Counted from the first letter of the stretch, positions 7,425 to 17,056 are shown. The stretch: 64,000 bases of DNA from Alistipes sp. (GCA_017937125.1 JAGBEH010000001.1:434001-498000), one strand, 5' to 3'. A program made the numbers and translations. The notes: generated by a model from the sequence alone, not told the origin.

Positions 7425-9623
7425 ATGGCAGAGTATGCAGGCAACGGAGATATGCTCCGCGACAAGTTGAAAGAGTATTTCGGGTTTTCTTCGTTCAAGG
7501 GGAATCAGGAGGCCGTCATACGCAACGTATTGGCCGGCAGGGATACTTTCGTGCTGATGCCCACGGGCGGCGGCAAGTCGCTCTGTTATCAGCTGCCCGC
7601 GCTTCTGATGGACGGCGTGGCGATAGTCATTTCGCCGCTTATCGCACTGATGAAAAATCAGGTGGACTCGATGCGTACTTTCTCGGCCGATTCGGGCATC
7701 GCGCATTTCCTCAATTCTTCGCTCAACAAGACGGCCGTACAGCAGGTGCGCGACGATGTTATGGCAGGCAAGACCAAACTGCTCTATTTCGCGCCCGAGT
7801 CGCTTACCAAGGAGGACAACGTAGCTTTTCTGCGCAAGATAAAGATTTCGTTCTACGCCATAGACGAGGCGCACTGCATTTCGGAATGGGGGCACGATTT
7901 CCGTCCCGAGTACCGCCGTATACGCCCTATAATAAACGATATAGGTCAGGCTCCGCTGATCGCCCTCACGGCGACAGCCACGCCGAAGGTGCAGATGGAC
8001 ATCCAAAAGAATCTCGGAATGTCGGACGCTTCGGTCTTCAAATCGTCGTTCAACCGCTCCAATCTCTATTACGAGATACGTCCCAAGCACAATGCCGAGC
8101 ACGAGATCATCCGCTTCATCAAGCAGAACGAGGGCAAGAGCGGAATAATATATTGCCTGAGCCGCAAGAAGGTCGAGGAGCTGGCCGAACTGCTCGTCGC
8201 CAACGGCATAAAGGCACTGGCATATCATGCGGGTATGGATGCGCAGACGCGCGCCAACAATCAGGACGATTTCCTTATGGAGCGCGTAGATGTCATCGTG
8301 GCCACGATTGCGTTCGGTATGGGTATCGACAAGCCCGACGTACGGTACGTCATTCATTACGACATTCCCAAATCTTTGGAGGGCTACTATCAGGAGACGG
8401 GGCGTGCAGGCCGCGACGGCGGCGAGGGCTATTGCCTTACGTTCTACAGTTACAAGGATATACAGAAACTCGAAAAGTTCATGCAGGGCAAGCCTATCGC
8501 CGAGCAGGAGATCGGCAAACTGCTGCTGCTCGAAACGGTTTCGTATGCCGAGAGTTCGATATGCCGCCGCAAAACACTGCTGCACTATTTCGGCGAGGAT
8601 TATACGGAGCCGAATTGCGGAAATTGCGACAACTGCCGCAATCCGCGCCCGCGCGTCGAGGCGAAAGCCGAGATGAAGACGGCTTTGGAGGCGTTGCGCG
8701 ACATAGGCGACAAGTTCAAGATGGACCACCTCGTGAATCTGCTTACAGGGCGTACGACGGCGATGATAAAGAGCTACGGCCACAACAAACTGCGCTGGTT
8801 CGGTGTCGGCGAGTCGCACGACGAGCGCTTTTGGGGTGCCGTCCTGCGTCAGGCGCTGATAATGGGGCTTATAGACAAGAATATCGAGAATTACGGCCTT
8901 ATCTCCATCAATGCCAAGGGCGAGCAGTATATAAAGATGCCGACACCCGTAATGGTGGCGCTCGACCACGATTACGAGGAGGAAGAGCGCGAGGCCGAAT
9001 CGATAGCGCCGATGGGCAAGGGCGGTGCGGCCGACGAAGAGCTGTTCGCGATGCTCAAGGACCTGCGCAAGAAGGTCGCCAAGCAGCACGATTTGCCGCC
9101 TTTCGTCGTATTTCAGGACCCGTCGCTCGAAGATATGTCCGTGCAATACCCCATAACCCTCGAAGAGATGCAGAACATCACGGGCGTTGGTGTGGGCAAG
9201 GCGAAGAAGTTCGGCGCCGAGTTCATAAAACTGATAAAGGCTTACGTCGAGGAGAAGGAGATAGTACGTCCGCAGGATATGATAGTCAAGTCCGTGGGCA
9301 GCAAATCGGGCAACAAGATATTCATCATTCAGTCCATAGACCGAAAGATGGATTTCGAGGACATAGCCCGTGCCCGCGATTTGGAATTCGACGAGCTGCT
9401 TACCGAGATCGAAGGTATCGTGAACTCGGGTACCCGTCTGGATGTGTCGTACTATATCGACGGCTTTATGGACGAGGACAAGGCCGAAGACATATATCTC
9501 TATTTCAAGGAGGATGCGCAGAGCGATTCGCTCGACGAAGCGATAGCCGAACTCGGCAGCGACTACACCGAGGAGGAGATACGTCTGGTGCGCATCAAAT
9601 TCATTTGCGAGCAGGGCAATTAG
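7425..9623 (+). CDS. recQ: ATP-dependent DNA helicase RecQ
   Basis: Protein of 732 aa. The helicase core has P-T-G-G-G-K-S (about residues 46-52), a D-E-A-H box (A-I-D-E-A-H-C-I-S-E-W-G) and motif VI Q-E-T-G-R-A-G-R-D-G. A four-cysteine zinc-binding segment (C-R-R...C-G-N-C-D-N-C) follows near 380-410, then a winged-helix region, an HRDC domain (about 545-620) and a C-terminal extension resembling the helicase-associated HTH domain of Bacteroidota RecQ. RecQ unwinds DNA 3'-5' during recombination and fork repair. The next gene starts 39 bp downstream on the same strand. Confidence 0.95.
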   Translation: MAEYAGNGDMLRDKLKEYFGFSSFKGNQEAVIRNVLAGRDTFVLMPTGGGKSLCYQLPALLMDGVAIVISPLIALMKNQVDSMRTFSADSGIAHFLNSSLNKTAVQQVRDDVMAGKTKLLYFAPESLTKEDNVAFLRKIKISFYAIDEAHCISEWGHDFRPEYRRIRPIINDIGQAPLIALTATATPKVQMDIQKNLGMSDASVFKSSFNRSNLYYEIRPKHNAEHEIIRFIKQNEGKSGIIYCLSRKKVEELAELLVANGIKALAYHAGMDAQTRANNQDDFLMERVDVIVATIAFGMGIDKPDVRYVIHYDIPKSLEGYYQETGRAGRDGGEGYCLTFYSYKDIQKLEKFMQGKPIAEQEIGKLLLLETVSYAESSICRRKTLLHYFGEDYTEPNCGNCDNCRNPRPRVEAKAEMKTALEALRDIGDKFKMDHLVNLLTGRTTAMIKSYGHNKLRWFGVGESHDERFWGAVLRQALIMGLIDKNIENYGLISINAKGEQYIKMPTPVMVALDHDYEEEEREAESIAPMGKGGAADEELFAMLKDLRKKVAKQHDLPPFVVFQDPSLEDMSVQYPITLEEMQNITGVGVGKAKKFGAEFIKLIKAYVEEKEIVRPQDMIVKSVGSKSGNKIFIIQSIDRKMDFEDIARARDLEFDELLTEIEGIVNSGTRLDVSYYIDGFMDEDKAEDIYLYFKEDAQSDSLDEAIAELGSDYTEEEIRLVRIKFICEQGN

Positions 9624-9662
9624 TTACGGAGAGCCGTAAAATATCGCGGCCGTTGTACGAAT

Positions 9663-10784
9663 ATGACAGAACAGATCAAACCCGACGAACGTCTCTATTC
9701 GCTCGATGCCCTGCGAGGCTTCGATATGCTCTTCATTATGGGCTTTTCGGGCCTTGTCGTATCGGTTTGCGCACTGTTCCCGTGCGGTGCGTCCGCGTGG
9801 CTCGCCGACCAGATGTCGCACGTCGGTTGGAACGGCCTGCATCATCACGACACCATTTTCCCGCTCTTTATTTTCATCGCGGGCATCTCGTTCCCGTTTT
9901 CGCTCGCCAAACAACGCGGGCGCGGCGACGATACGGTCTCCATATATCTGCGTATCCTGAAACGTATGGCTATGCTCGTGCTGTTGGGAGCGGTGTATAA
10001 CGGCCTTTTTCAGCTGAAGCTGTCCGATTTGCGCCTTGCAGGCGTACTGCCGCGCATAGGGTTGGCGTGGGGTATCGCCGCGATGCTGTTCGTCGCATTC
10101 TCCACGCGGACGCGTGCCGTTATCGCGGTTGTCATTCTATTGGGTTATTGGGCTTTGTCGGCCTTGGTCGTTGCCCCCGATGCCCCTGCGGGAGCCGATT
10201 CTCTTTCGCAGGCGGGGTGTTTTGCGGGGTATGTGGACAGATGCCTGCTGCCGGGCAAACTCTACAGCGGCACGTTCGATCCCGAAGGGTTGCTCTCTAC
10301 GCTGCCTGCCGTCGTTACGGCTATGTTGGGCAACTTTACGGGCGAATTTATCCGCCTGCCCGAAGAACGGATCTCGGGAACGCGCAAATGTTCGGTTATG
10401 TTCGCCGTCGGAGCGGTTATGGCGCTTGCGGCATTGGGCTGGAATGAGGTGCTGCCTGTCAATAAAAAATTGTGGTCGAGTTCGTTCGTCGTGGCCGTGG
10501 GGGCCTACTCCCTGTTGATGTTCGCGCTGTTTTATTACATCGTCGATGTGTGCGGATACCGTCGTTGGACGCTCTTTTTTCGTGTGATAGGACTTAATTC
10601 GATAACCGTATATATGGCGCAGCGCATAATCGATTTCCGTAAAATAGCCGACTTTTTCTTCGGCGGCCTTGCGGATATTTGCCCCGAAGATGTCGGCGTT
10701 GTCGTACTGAAGACAGGATATGTCGCCGTGTGCTGGCTGTTTTTGTGGTTCCTCTATAAGAAGAATACCTTCCTGAAGGTTTGA
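9663..10784 (+). CDS. Multi-pass membrane acyltransferase-like protein (COG4299/HGSNAT-like)
   Basis: Protein of 373 aa. It has the R-L-Y-S-L-D-A-L-R-G-F-D-M opening and an H-x-x-W-x-G-x-x-x-H-D-T-I-F-P-L-F-I-F segment, both typical of the DUF5009/COG4299 family related to heparan-alpha-glucosaminide N-acetyltransferase. About ten hydrophobic segments are visible, with R-I-G-L-A-W-G in the middle. By family analogy it would move an acyl group across the inner membrane onto an amino sugar; donor and acceptor are not known. It probably shares the recQ transcript. Confidence 0.8.
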   Translation: MTEQIKPDERLYSLDALRGFDMLFIMGFSGLVVSVCALFPCGASAWLADQMSHVGWNGLHHHDTIFPLFIFIAGISFPFSLAKQRGRGDDTVSIYLRILKRMAMLVLLGAVYNGLFQLKLSDLRLAGVLPRIGLAWGIAAMLFVAFSTRTRAVIAVVILLGYWALSALVVAPDAPAGADSLSQAGCFAGYVDRCLLPGKLYSGTFDPEGLLSTLPAVVTAMLGNFTGEFIRLPEERISGTRKCSVMFAVGAVMALAALGWNEVLPVNKKLWSSSFVVAVGAYSLLMFALFYYIVDVCGYRRWTLFFRVIGLNSITVYMAQRIIDFRKIADFFFGGLADICPEDVGVVVLKTGYVAVCWLFLWFLYKKNTFLKV

Positions 10785-10867
10785 TGCCGACGGCGGTCGC
10801 GGCTATGTCGTTGAGGCTCTGTTTTCGGTGTGTTCCGAGGTCGATACGGGCGGTCGCGGCGGTGCGA

Positions 10868-10899
10868 TTTGCCGGTTATGATAAATTGGTGTATTTTTG
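10868..10899 (+). promoter_or_regulatory. Promoter of rsmA
   Basis: TTTG at 10868-10871, a 20-bp spacer and TATTTTTG at 10892-10899 form an exact Bacteroidota promoter 31 bp before the rsmA ATG. Confidence 0.75.
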
Positions 10900-10930
10900 C
10901 CGTTGCGCCGATTGTGCGGCGTTGTTTCGA

Positions 10931-11722
10931 ATGAGTGAAGTTAGAGCGAAAAAATCTCTCGGTCAGCATTTCCTGACCGATCTGAATATAGCCCGTAAAA
11001 TATGCGAGTCGCTGTCGGGCGGTACTTCCGATACTCCTGACGATGTTCTGGAGGTCGGCTGCGGTATGGGCGTGCTGACGCGGTTCCTGTTGCAGCGCGA
11101 CGACATTACGACTTACGGTGTCGAGATCGACGGCGAGAGCGTCGATTATCTGAACGCACACTATCCGCAGTTCGCGCCGCGTCTTATGTCGAGCGATTTT
11201 CTGGCGATGGATCTTGCCGAAAAGTTTCCTAAAGGCGTCAAAATCATAGGGAATTTCCCGTACAATATCTCCTCGCAGATATTTTTCAAGATTATCGAAA
11301 ACCGAAATATCGTCCCCGAGTGCGTGGGTATGATACAGCGCGAAGTGGCCGTGCGCATCGCCGAGAAGGAGGGCTCGCGCGAATACGGGATTTTGAGCGT
11401 CCTGTTGCAGGCGTGGTACGACATCGAGTATCTGTTTACGGTGGGCGAGAAGGTCTTCAATCCGCCGCCGAAGGTCAAAAGCGCCGTCATACGTCTCAAA
11501 CGCAATGACGTTTGCGAGCTCGGATGCGACGAACGCCTTTTCGTCAGGGTAGTGAAGGCCTCGTTCGGTCAGCGGCGCAAGATGCTGCGCAATTCCCTGA
11601 AATCCGTATTCGGCGATTTCGGCGGTGCCGAACACCGTTTTTTCTCGAAGCGCGCCGAGCAGCTGTCCGTAGCCGATTTCGTGGAGCTGACACGGTGGGT
11701 CGGGGAAAATGCCGGTGTATGA
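10931..11722 (+). CDS. rsmA: 16S rRNA (adenine1518-N6/1519-N6)-dimethyltransferase RsmA (KsgA)
   Basis: Protein of 263 aa with the family opening K-K-S-L-G-Q-H-F-L, SAM motif I E-V-G-C-G-M-G-V-L-T, and the catalytic N-F-P-Y-N-I-S-S. A C-terminal domain with P-P-P-K-V-K-S-A-V follows. It dimethylates two adjacent adenines in helix 45 of 16S rRNA. The open frame extends upstream to 10781, but that stretch holds the promoter and overlaps the previous gene, so the ATG at 10931 is chosen. Length is normal. Confidence 0.95.
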   Translation: MSEVRAKKSLGQHFLTDLNIARKICESLSGGTSDTPDDVLEVGCGMGVLTRFLLQRDDITTYGVEIDGESVDYLNAHYPQFAPRLMSSDFLAMDLAEKFPKGVKIIGNFPYNISSQIFFKIIENRNIVPECVGMIQREVAVRIAEKEGSREYGILSVLLQAWYDIEYLFTVGEKVFNPPPKVKSAVIRLKRNDVCELGCDERLFVRVVKASFGQRRKMLRNSLKSVFGDFGGAEHRFFSKRAEQLSVADFVELTRWVGENAGV

Positions 11723-11993
11723 TTGCCGGCAGAAGAGGTCGTTTCCGCATATTTTTTGCGTCTGCGGAACGCGCTTTTCCGTCGCTCCGACAATGAAAAC
11801 GGGGGGGGGATATTCGCCCGTCTCCGCTTCGCGACCGCAGACTGCGGCCGTAGTGCCGATATGCGTCTGTGCGGCCGAAACCCGTTTTTGTCGGATATTG
11901 CGAATGTTATTTTTTTAACAGCGAATTTATTAGGAGTATCGGCAATGATTTTGTACCTTTGCGACCAAATCGAAATTACAATTTTTTAGGCAT
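11723..11993. other. Intergenic region with a G9 tract
   Basis: These 271 bp between rsmA and nifJ contain no convincing gene. They hold a run of nine G at 11801-11809 and the nifJ promoter near the right end. Confidence 0.6.
11930..11961 (+). promoter_or_regulatory. Promoter of nifJ
   Basis: TACCTTTG at 11954-11961 matches TAnnTTTG. TTAG at 11930-11933 is a 3/4 match to the -33 TTTG with a 20-bp spacer. The leader to the ATG is about 26 nt. Confidence 0.6.
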
Positions 11994-14900
11994 ATGGCAG
12001 AAAAAAAATTTATTACCTGTGACGGCAACTATGCGGCTGCACATATCGCGTATATGTTCTCCGAAGTTGCTGCTATCTATCCCATTACGCCTTCATCGAC
12101 TATGGCCGAGCTGGTCGATGAGTGGGCTGCGCAAGGTCGCAAAAACATCTTCGGCGAGACTGTCAAGGTCGTTGAAATGCAGTCGGAAGCGGGCGCTGCG
12201 GGAGCCGTTCACGGTTCGTTGCAGAGCGGTGCTCTGACCTCCACGTTTACCGCATCGCAGGGCTTGCTGCTGATGATTCCCAATATGTACAAAATCTCGG
12301 GCGAACTGCTGCCCGGCGTGTTCCACGTATCGGCACGTGCATTGGCTGCACAGTCGCTCTCGATATTCGGAGATCATCAGGACGTTATGGCTACGCGCCA
12401 GACGGGCTTCGCTATGCTGGCCACCTCGTCCGTTCAGGAGGTTATGGATTTGGCGGGCGTAGCGCACCTCGTGGCTGTCAAGGCTCGCGTTCCGTTCCTC
12501 CATTTCTTCGACGGTTTCCGCACCTCGCACGAGATACAGAAAATCGAACTTATCGACGAGGCGTCGCTTACGTCGCTGCTCGACCGCGAGGCTCTGAAGG
12601 AGTTCCGCGCCCGTGCGCTGAACCCCGAGCACCCCGTAACGCGCGGTACGGCTCAGAACCCCGACATCTATTTCCAGACGCGCGAGGCTTCGAACAAGTT
12701 CTACGACGCCATTCCCGATATGGTTGCCGAAACTATGGCCGAAATATCGAAGATTACGGGTCGCACTTACAAGCCGTTCACCTATTACGGCGCAGCGGAT
12801 GCGGAAAATATCGTCATAGCTATGGGTTCGGTTACCGAGACCCTCAAGGAGTGCGTCGATTATCTGAACGCCAAGGGCGAGAAGGTCGGTGTCATTACCG
12901 TTCACCTCTATCGTCCGTTCTCGGCAAAATATCTCTTCGACGTTCTGCCTGCGAGCGTTAAACGCATTTGCGTCCTCGACCGTACGAAGGAACCCGGTGC
13001 GAATGGCGAGCCTTTATACCTCGACGTGCGCGACGTATTCTACGGAAACTCGGTGCAGCCGATGATTATCGGCGGACGCTACGGCCTTTCGTCGAAAGAC
13101 ACTACGCCCGCACAGATGCTGGCCGTCTTCGAAAACCTCAAGGCCGCACAGCCGAAAGACCATTTCACTGTCGGCATCAACGACGATGTAACCAATCTGT
13201 CGCTGCCCGTAGGCGAGGAGATTTCGATGGCCAAGGAGGGAACTTTCGAGGCTCTGTTCTTCGGTCTGGGCGCCGACGGTACCGTAGGTGCCAACAAGAA
13301 CTCCATCAAGATTATCGGCGGTTCGACCGACAAATATTGTCAGGCTTATTTCTCGTACGACTCGAAGAAGTCGGGCGGTTATACCTCCTCGCACCTTCGT
13401 TTCGGCGACAAGCCCATCACATCGCCCTATTTGGTTACCACTCCCGATTTCGTGGCTTGCCACGTTCCGTCGTATGTCGATAAATACGACGTGCTCAAGG
13501 GGTTGAAGAAGGGCGGTTCGTTCCTTCTGAACTCGGTGCACGATGCTAAGACCACTTGCGAGACGCTGCCCGACCATATGAAGGCATATTTGGCGAAGAA
13601 CAATATCTCGTTCTACATAATCAACGCCACGAAGATCGCGGCGGAACTCGGCCTCGGGTCGCGTACCAACACGATTATGCAGTCGGCATTCTTCAAGATT
13701 TCGGGTGTCATCCCGTTCGAGAAGGCTGTCGAGGAGATGAAGCACGCCATTCTGAAATCCTACGGCAAGAAAGGCGAGGATATCGTGAATATGAACTACG
13801 CCGCGGTGGATGCGGGCGGCAATGCCGTCGAGAAGGTGGAGATTCCCGCCGAGTGGGCATCCATAGAGGTTAAAACAGCCGAGAAAACCGTAGACGCATC
13901 GCGTCCCGAGTTTGTGCGCAACATCGTCGATCCTATCAATGCGCTGAAAGGCGACGACCTCCCCGTGTCGGCATTCAACGGCCGCGAGGACGGTACGTGG
14001 GACAACGGTACCGCAGCCTACGAGAAGCGCGGTATTGCGGTGAACGTTCCCGAGTGGAAGATCGAAAACTGTATCCAGTGCAACCAGTGCTCGTATGTCT
14101 GCCCTCACGCTGCCATACGTCCTTTCCTCGCGACCGAGGAGGAGGCTGCCGCTTCGGGCATAGAGTGGAAGCAGGGCTTGGGTGAGACGAAGGCTTACAA
14201 ATTCCGCGTGCAGGTATCGCCGCTCGATTGTACGGGCTGCGGCAACTGCGTGGATGTCTGCCCCGCAAAGGAGAAGGCTCTGGTTATGCGTTCGCTCGAA
14301 TCGCAGATGCCGCAGGCCGAAAACTGGAAATATCTCACCGAGAAGATCGGATACAAGGAGGATGTCGTGGACAAGACCAAGACGGTCAAGAATTTGCAGT
14401 TCACGCAACCGCTGTTCGAGTTCTCGGGTGCGTGCGCGGGTTGCGGCGAAACGCCTTACATCAAGGCCATTACCCAGCTCTTCGGCGACAAGATGATGGT
14501 TGCCAATGCTACGGGTTGTACGTCGATTTACTCGGGCTCGGCTCCCTCGACGCCGTATTGCACCAACTCCAAGGGGCAGGGTCCCGCGTGGGCTAACTCC
14601 CTCTTCGAGGACAATGCCGAGTTCGGTTTGGGTATGCACGTAGGTATCGAGAAGCTCCGCGACCGTTTGCAGGCTCTTATGGAGAAGGCTATCGCCGAGT
14701 GTCCCAAGTGCTCCGCCGAGTTGAAGGGCGTAATGCAGGAGTGGATCGACAATCGCGGTTCGTCTGCCAAGTCGGCCGAAGTTTCGGCACGATTGGTGCC
14801 TATGATGGAGGCGTGCGGCTGCGACACCTGCAAGGAGATCCTCGAGCACAAGGATTGGCTCGTGAAGAAGTCGCAGTGGATTATCGGCGGCGACGGTTGG

Positions 14901-15524
14901 GGCTACGACATCGGTTTCGGCGGTGTCGATCACGTGCTGGCGTCGGGTCAGGATGTGAACATCCTCGTCGTGGATACGGAGGTTTACTCCAATACGGGCG
15001 GTCAGTCGTCGAAGGCTACTCCCGTAGGTGCGGTTGCCAAGTTCGCATCGAGCGGCAAGCGCATCCGCAAGAAGGATCTGGGCGCTATCGCAATGACCTA
15101 CGGTTATGTATACGTGGCTCAGGTTTCGATAGGTGCTTCGCAGGCCCAACTGTTCAACGTGCTGAAGGAGGCCGAGGCTTATCCGGGTCCGTCGCTCATT
15201 ATCGCGTATGCTCCGTGTATCAACCACGGTATCAAGGGCGGTATGACGCGCACGCAGACCGTCGGCAAGGAGGCTGTGGCTTGCGGTTACTGGCACCTGT
15301 GGCACTATAATCCCCAGTTGGAGGAGCAGGGCAAGAACCCGTTCGTCTACGACTCGAAAGAGCCCGACTGGACGAAGTTCCAGGAGTTCCTGATGAAGGA
15401 GGTTCGCTACACGTCGCTTATGAAGTCGTTCCCTACAGAGGCGCAGGAGCTCTTCAAGGCAGCCGAAGAGAATGCCAAATGGCGTTACGAAGGTTACCAG
15501 CGTATGGCCAAACTCGAATATTGA
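11994..15524 (+). CDS. nifJ: Pyruvate:ferredoxin (flavodoxin) oxidoreductase, single chain
   Basis: Protein of 1176 aa, the normal length for homodimeric PFOR. In order it has the pyrimidine-binding domain I with Y-P-I-T-P-S-S and an E-S-E-A-like Q-S-E-A-G-A-A-G-A loop, domain II, the EKR/gamma domain, and a 2x[4Fe-4S] ferredoxin domain (C-I-Q-C-N-Q-C-S-Y-V-C-P and C-T-G-C-G-N-C-V-D-V-C-P). The C-terminal thiamine diphosphate domain has G-C-G-E-T, G-D-G-W and N-T-G-G-Q. It converts pyruvate and CoA to acetyl-CoA and CO2, passing electrons to ferredoxin or flavodoxin, which is central to anaerobic Bacteroidales metabolism. Its regular codon use suggests high expression. It is monocistronic, followed by a strong terminator. 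Confidence 0.97.
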   Translation: MAEKKFITCDGNYAAAHIAYMFSEVAAIYPITPSSTMAELVDEWAAQGRKNIFGETVKVVEMQSEAGAAGAVHGSLQSGALTSTFTASQGLLLMIPNMYKISGELLPGVFHVSARALAAQSLSIFGDHQDVMATRQTGFAMLATSSVQEVMDLAGVAHLVAVKARVPFLHFFDGFRTSHEIQKIELIDEASLTSLLDREALKEFRARALNPEHPVTRGTAQNPDIYFQTREASNKFYDAIPDMVAETMAEISKITGRTYKPFTYYGAADAENIVIAMGSVTETLKECVDYLNAKGEKVGVITVHLYRPFSAKYLFDVLPASVKRICVLDRTKEPGANGEPLYLDVRDVFYGNSVQPMIIGGRYGLSSKDTTPAQMLAVFENLKAAQPKDHFTVGINDDVTNLSLPVGEEISMAKEGTFEALFFGLGADGTVGANKNSIKIIGGSTDKYCQAYFSYDSKKSGGYTSSHLRFGDKPITSPYLVTTPDFVACHVPSYVDKYDVLKGLKKGGSFLLNSVHDAKTTCETLPDHMKAYLAKNNISFYIINATKIAAELGLGSRTNTIMQSAFFKISGVIPFEKAVEEMKHAILKSYGKKGEDIVNMNYAAVDAGGNAVEKVEIPAEWASIEVKTAEKTVDASRPEFVRNIVDPINALKGDDLPVSAFNGREDGTWDNGTAAYEKRGIAVNVPEWKIENCIQCNQCSYVCPHAAIRPFLATEEEAAASGIEWKQGLGETKAYKFRVQVSPLDCTGCGNCVDVCPAKEKALVMRSLESQMPQAENWKYLTEKIGYKEDVVDKTKTVKNLQFTQPLFEFSGACAGCGETPYIKAITQLFGDKMMVANATGCTSIYSGSAPSTPYCTNSKGQGPAWANSLFEDNAEFGLGMHVGIEKLRDRLQALMEKAIAECPKCSAELKGVMQEWIDNRGSSAKSAEVSARLVPMMEACGCDTCKEILEHKDWLVKKSQWIIGGDGWGYDIGFGGVDHVLASGQDVNILVVDTEVYSNTGGQSSKATPVGAVAKFASSGKRIRKKDLGAIAMTYGYVYVAQVSIGASQAQLFNVLKEAEAYPGPSLIIAYAPCINHGIKGGMTRTQTVGKEAVACGYWHLWHYNPQLEEQGKNPFVYDSKEPDWTKFQEFLMKEVRYTSLMKSFPTEAQELFKAAEENAKWRYEGYQRMAKLEY

Positions 15525-15540
15525 TTTCGATAAATTTCGG

Positions 15541-15576
15541 AAAAAGCCTGAGGCGTTTTGCGTTTCGGGCTTTTTT
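15541..15576 (+). terminator. Rho-independent terminator of nifJ
   Basis: AAAAAGCCTGA pairs, with wobbles, with TTTCGGGCTTTTTT around a CGTTTTGCG core. A T6 run ends the hairpin. Confidence 0.8.
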
Positions 15577-15588
15577 CTCTAAAAGAAT

Positions 15589-16029
15589 ATGATTATGAAG
15601 AAGATTTTTATTGCCGTATTGGCATTGGCTGCCGCCGCTTGTTCGCATACCGATTTGCCGTTGGAAAATACGCAGTGGAAATTAGTGGAGCTTAACGGCG
15701 ATGCGAACCCCGCATTTGCGGAGGACGGTACTTTCGCATTCACGCTCGACGGCGAGACCATAAACGGTGTGGGAGCCTGCAACCGTTTCTTCGGCGGTTA
15801 CGAGCTTTCGGAGCATAACGGATTCAAGACCGGAATGATGGGAATGACACGTATGGCGTGCCCGAATATGGATCTCGAGGATGCGTTCGTACGTATGCTG
15901 GATGAAGCGGATTCCTATTCTATTGACGGCGATACGCTCGTGCTTATTACGGACGGCGTGGAGGCTGCACGGTTCAAGGGTACGGCCGCCGCTTCGGGTG
16001 ATGGCGACAATGCCGTATCGGAAAAGTAG
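15589..16029 (+). CDS. META-domain (HslJ-like) lipoprotein
   Basis: Protein of 146 aa, or 144 aa if the second ATG at 15595 is used. The N-terminus MKKIFIAVLALAAAACS has a lipobox ending in Cys, so the protein is probably lipid-anchored. The body matches the META domain: N-T-Q-W-K-L-V-E-L-N-G near the start, a G-A-C-N-R-F-F-G-G-Y core and M-G-M-T-R-M-A-C-P. Related HslJ proteins are linked to heat and novobiocin resistance, but biochemistry is unclear. It is monocistronic between two terminators. Confidence 0.85.
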   Translation: MIMKKIFIAVLALAAAACSHTDLPLENTQWKLVELNGDANPAFAEDGTFAFTLDGETINGVGACNRFFGGYELSEHNGFKTGMMGMTRMACPNMDLEDAFVRMLDEADSYSIDGDTLVLITDGVEAARFKGTAAASGDGDNAVSEK

Positions 16030-16050
16030 TCCCGACGGGATAGTATTATG

Positions 16051-16085
16051 AAAACGGCTTGCACCTCGAAGGTGCAAGCCGTTTT
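16051..16085. terminator. Bidirectional terminator
   Basis: AAAACGGCTTGCACCT pairs perfectly with AGGTGCAAGCCGTTTT. T and A runs on both sides let it serve both the META lipoprotein and the convergent S1/P1 nuclease gene. Confidence 0.88.
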
Positions 16086-16139
16086 CTGTTTCGCAAGACA
16101 GGGCTTCCGCAGGCGCCCCGTCGAATATGTCCGTCCCGA

Positions 16140-16913
16140 TCAGAACAGGTCGTTGAGGACTTTTGCCAGACGGTAGCCCGCTTTTGTTACCTGCGAATCC
16201 ACCAGATGACGCGATTGGTTGATGAAATCCTTGCCTATCTCGCCGCCCTCTTCGGTCATCTCGTAAATTCCCTTGCAGTCGCGTGCCGTCTCTTCGAACC
16301 AGTCTTTGGGAGTTCCTGCCGTTATCGCTTTTTGCTCCTTTTTCGACAGACGGTCCAGCTGGTGGCCGTACTCCGTATAACCCCATGCGTGGTTGCCTGC
16401 GAGTGCGCCGCTGTCCCATACGCTGTGGTATGATACCTTCTTGCCGTTGAGTATTACGCGCTTGATTTTCTTGACGTCTTTACCCGTGTATTTCACGTGG
16501 CTCGGGCAGTGCATATCTCCTACAAGGTGGATTATGTATTTCAGGTTTACGTTTACGGTCGAGTCGTCCAACTCGCGGTAGTTCTTGAGACGTGCTATCG
16601 CGTTTTCGAGCTCCGCTACCGCATCGCCTTTCGGGCTGCGCACCTCATCGGTATTGCGCAGGTCGGCATCCACGCTTCCGCTGTGCCAGGTGCTCGTCTT
16701 TTCATATCCGGGGGTCTTCCTGTACTGGTCCATCCACGAAGCGTAATATACGATCGAATGGTTGTCGAGGTACTTCTCGATCGTTTTCTTCGCCTTGGGA
16801 GTAAGGTTGCGCTCCGCAATATAGGCGATAGCGTCGTGTCCCGTGCGTCCCCACGCACCTGCATACTGATAACCGCATAATACTGCGGTGAGAATGATGA
16901 TTAGCTTTTTCAT
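16140..16913 (-). CDS. S1/P1 family nuclease, secreted
   Basis: Protein of 257 aa with a signal peptide cleaved after Y-A-G-A, so that mature residue 1 is Trp. In P1 nuclease the N-terminal Trp is itself a zinc ligand, and W-G-R-T-G-H-D fits this. The H-L-V-G-D-M-H-C-P-S-H segment supplies further zinc ligands, followed by N-H-A-W. Family members cut single-stranded DNA or RNA and remove 3'-phosphates; a periplasmic or extracellular nucleotide-scavenging role is the likely inference. It has its own promoter. Confidence 0.9.
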   Translation of the reverse strand: MKKLIIILTAVLCGYQYAGAWGRTGHDAIAYIAERNLTPKAKKTIEKYLDNHSIVYYASWMDQYRKTPGYEKTSTWHSGSVDADLRNTDEVRSPKGDAVAELENAIARLKNYRELDDSTVNVNLKYIIHLVGDMHCPSHVKYTGKDVKKIKRVILNGKKVSYHSVWDSGALAGNHAWGYTEYGHQLDRLSKKEQKAITAGTPKDWFEETARDCKGIYEMTEEGGEIGKDFINQSRHLVDSQVTKAGYRLAKVLNDLF

Positions 16914-16934
16914 TTGAGTTGTTTTTAAGTTCTA

Positions 16935-16965
16935 CAAATGTAATAAAAAGAAACCGTACGACAAA
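16935..16965 (-). promoter_or_regulatory. Promoter of the S1/P1 nuclease gene
   Basis: On the minus strand TTTG (16962-16965), a 19-bp spacer and TACATTTG (16935-16942) match the consensus exactly, 22 bp before the ATG. A perfect 12-bp palindrome, ATTCGTACGAAT (16971-16982), lies just upstream of the -33 box. Confidence 0.75.
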
Positions 16966-17056
16966 ATTTAATTCGTACGAATGATTGCGAATACGTATGG
17001 CGGCGATTCACCTTTTGCCTTCGGTCTGATGCCGAACATACGGAGGAATGTTGCGC

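Noticed and set aside
13014-15305. 763-aa antisense ORF opposite nifJ
   Set aside because: It is a codon-bias shadow of a highly expressed GC-rich gene and shows no recognisable domain.
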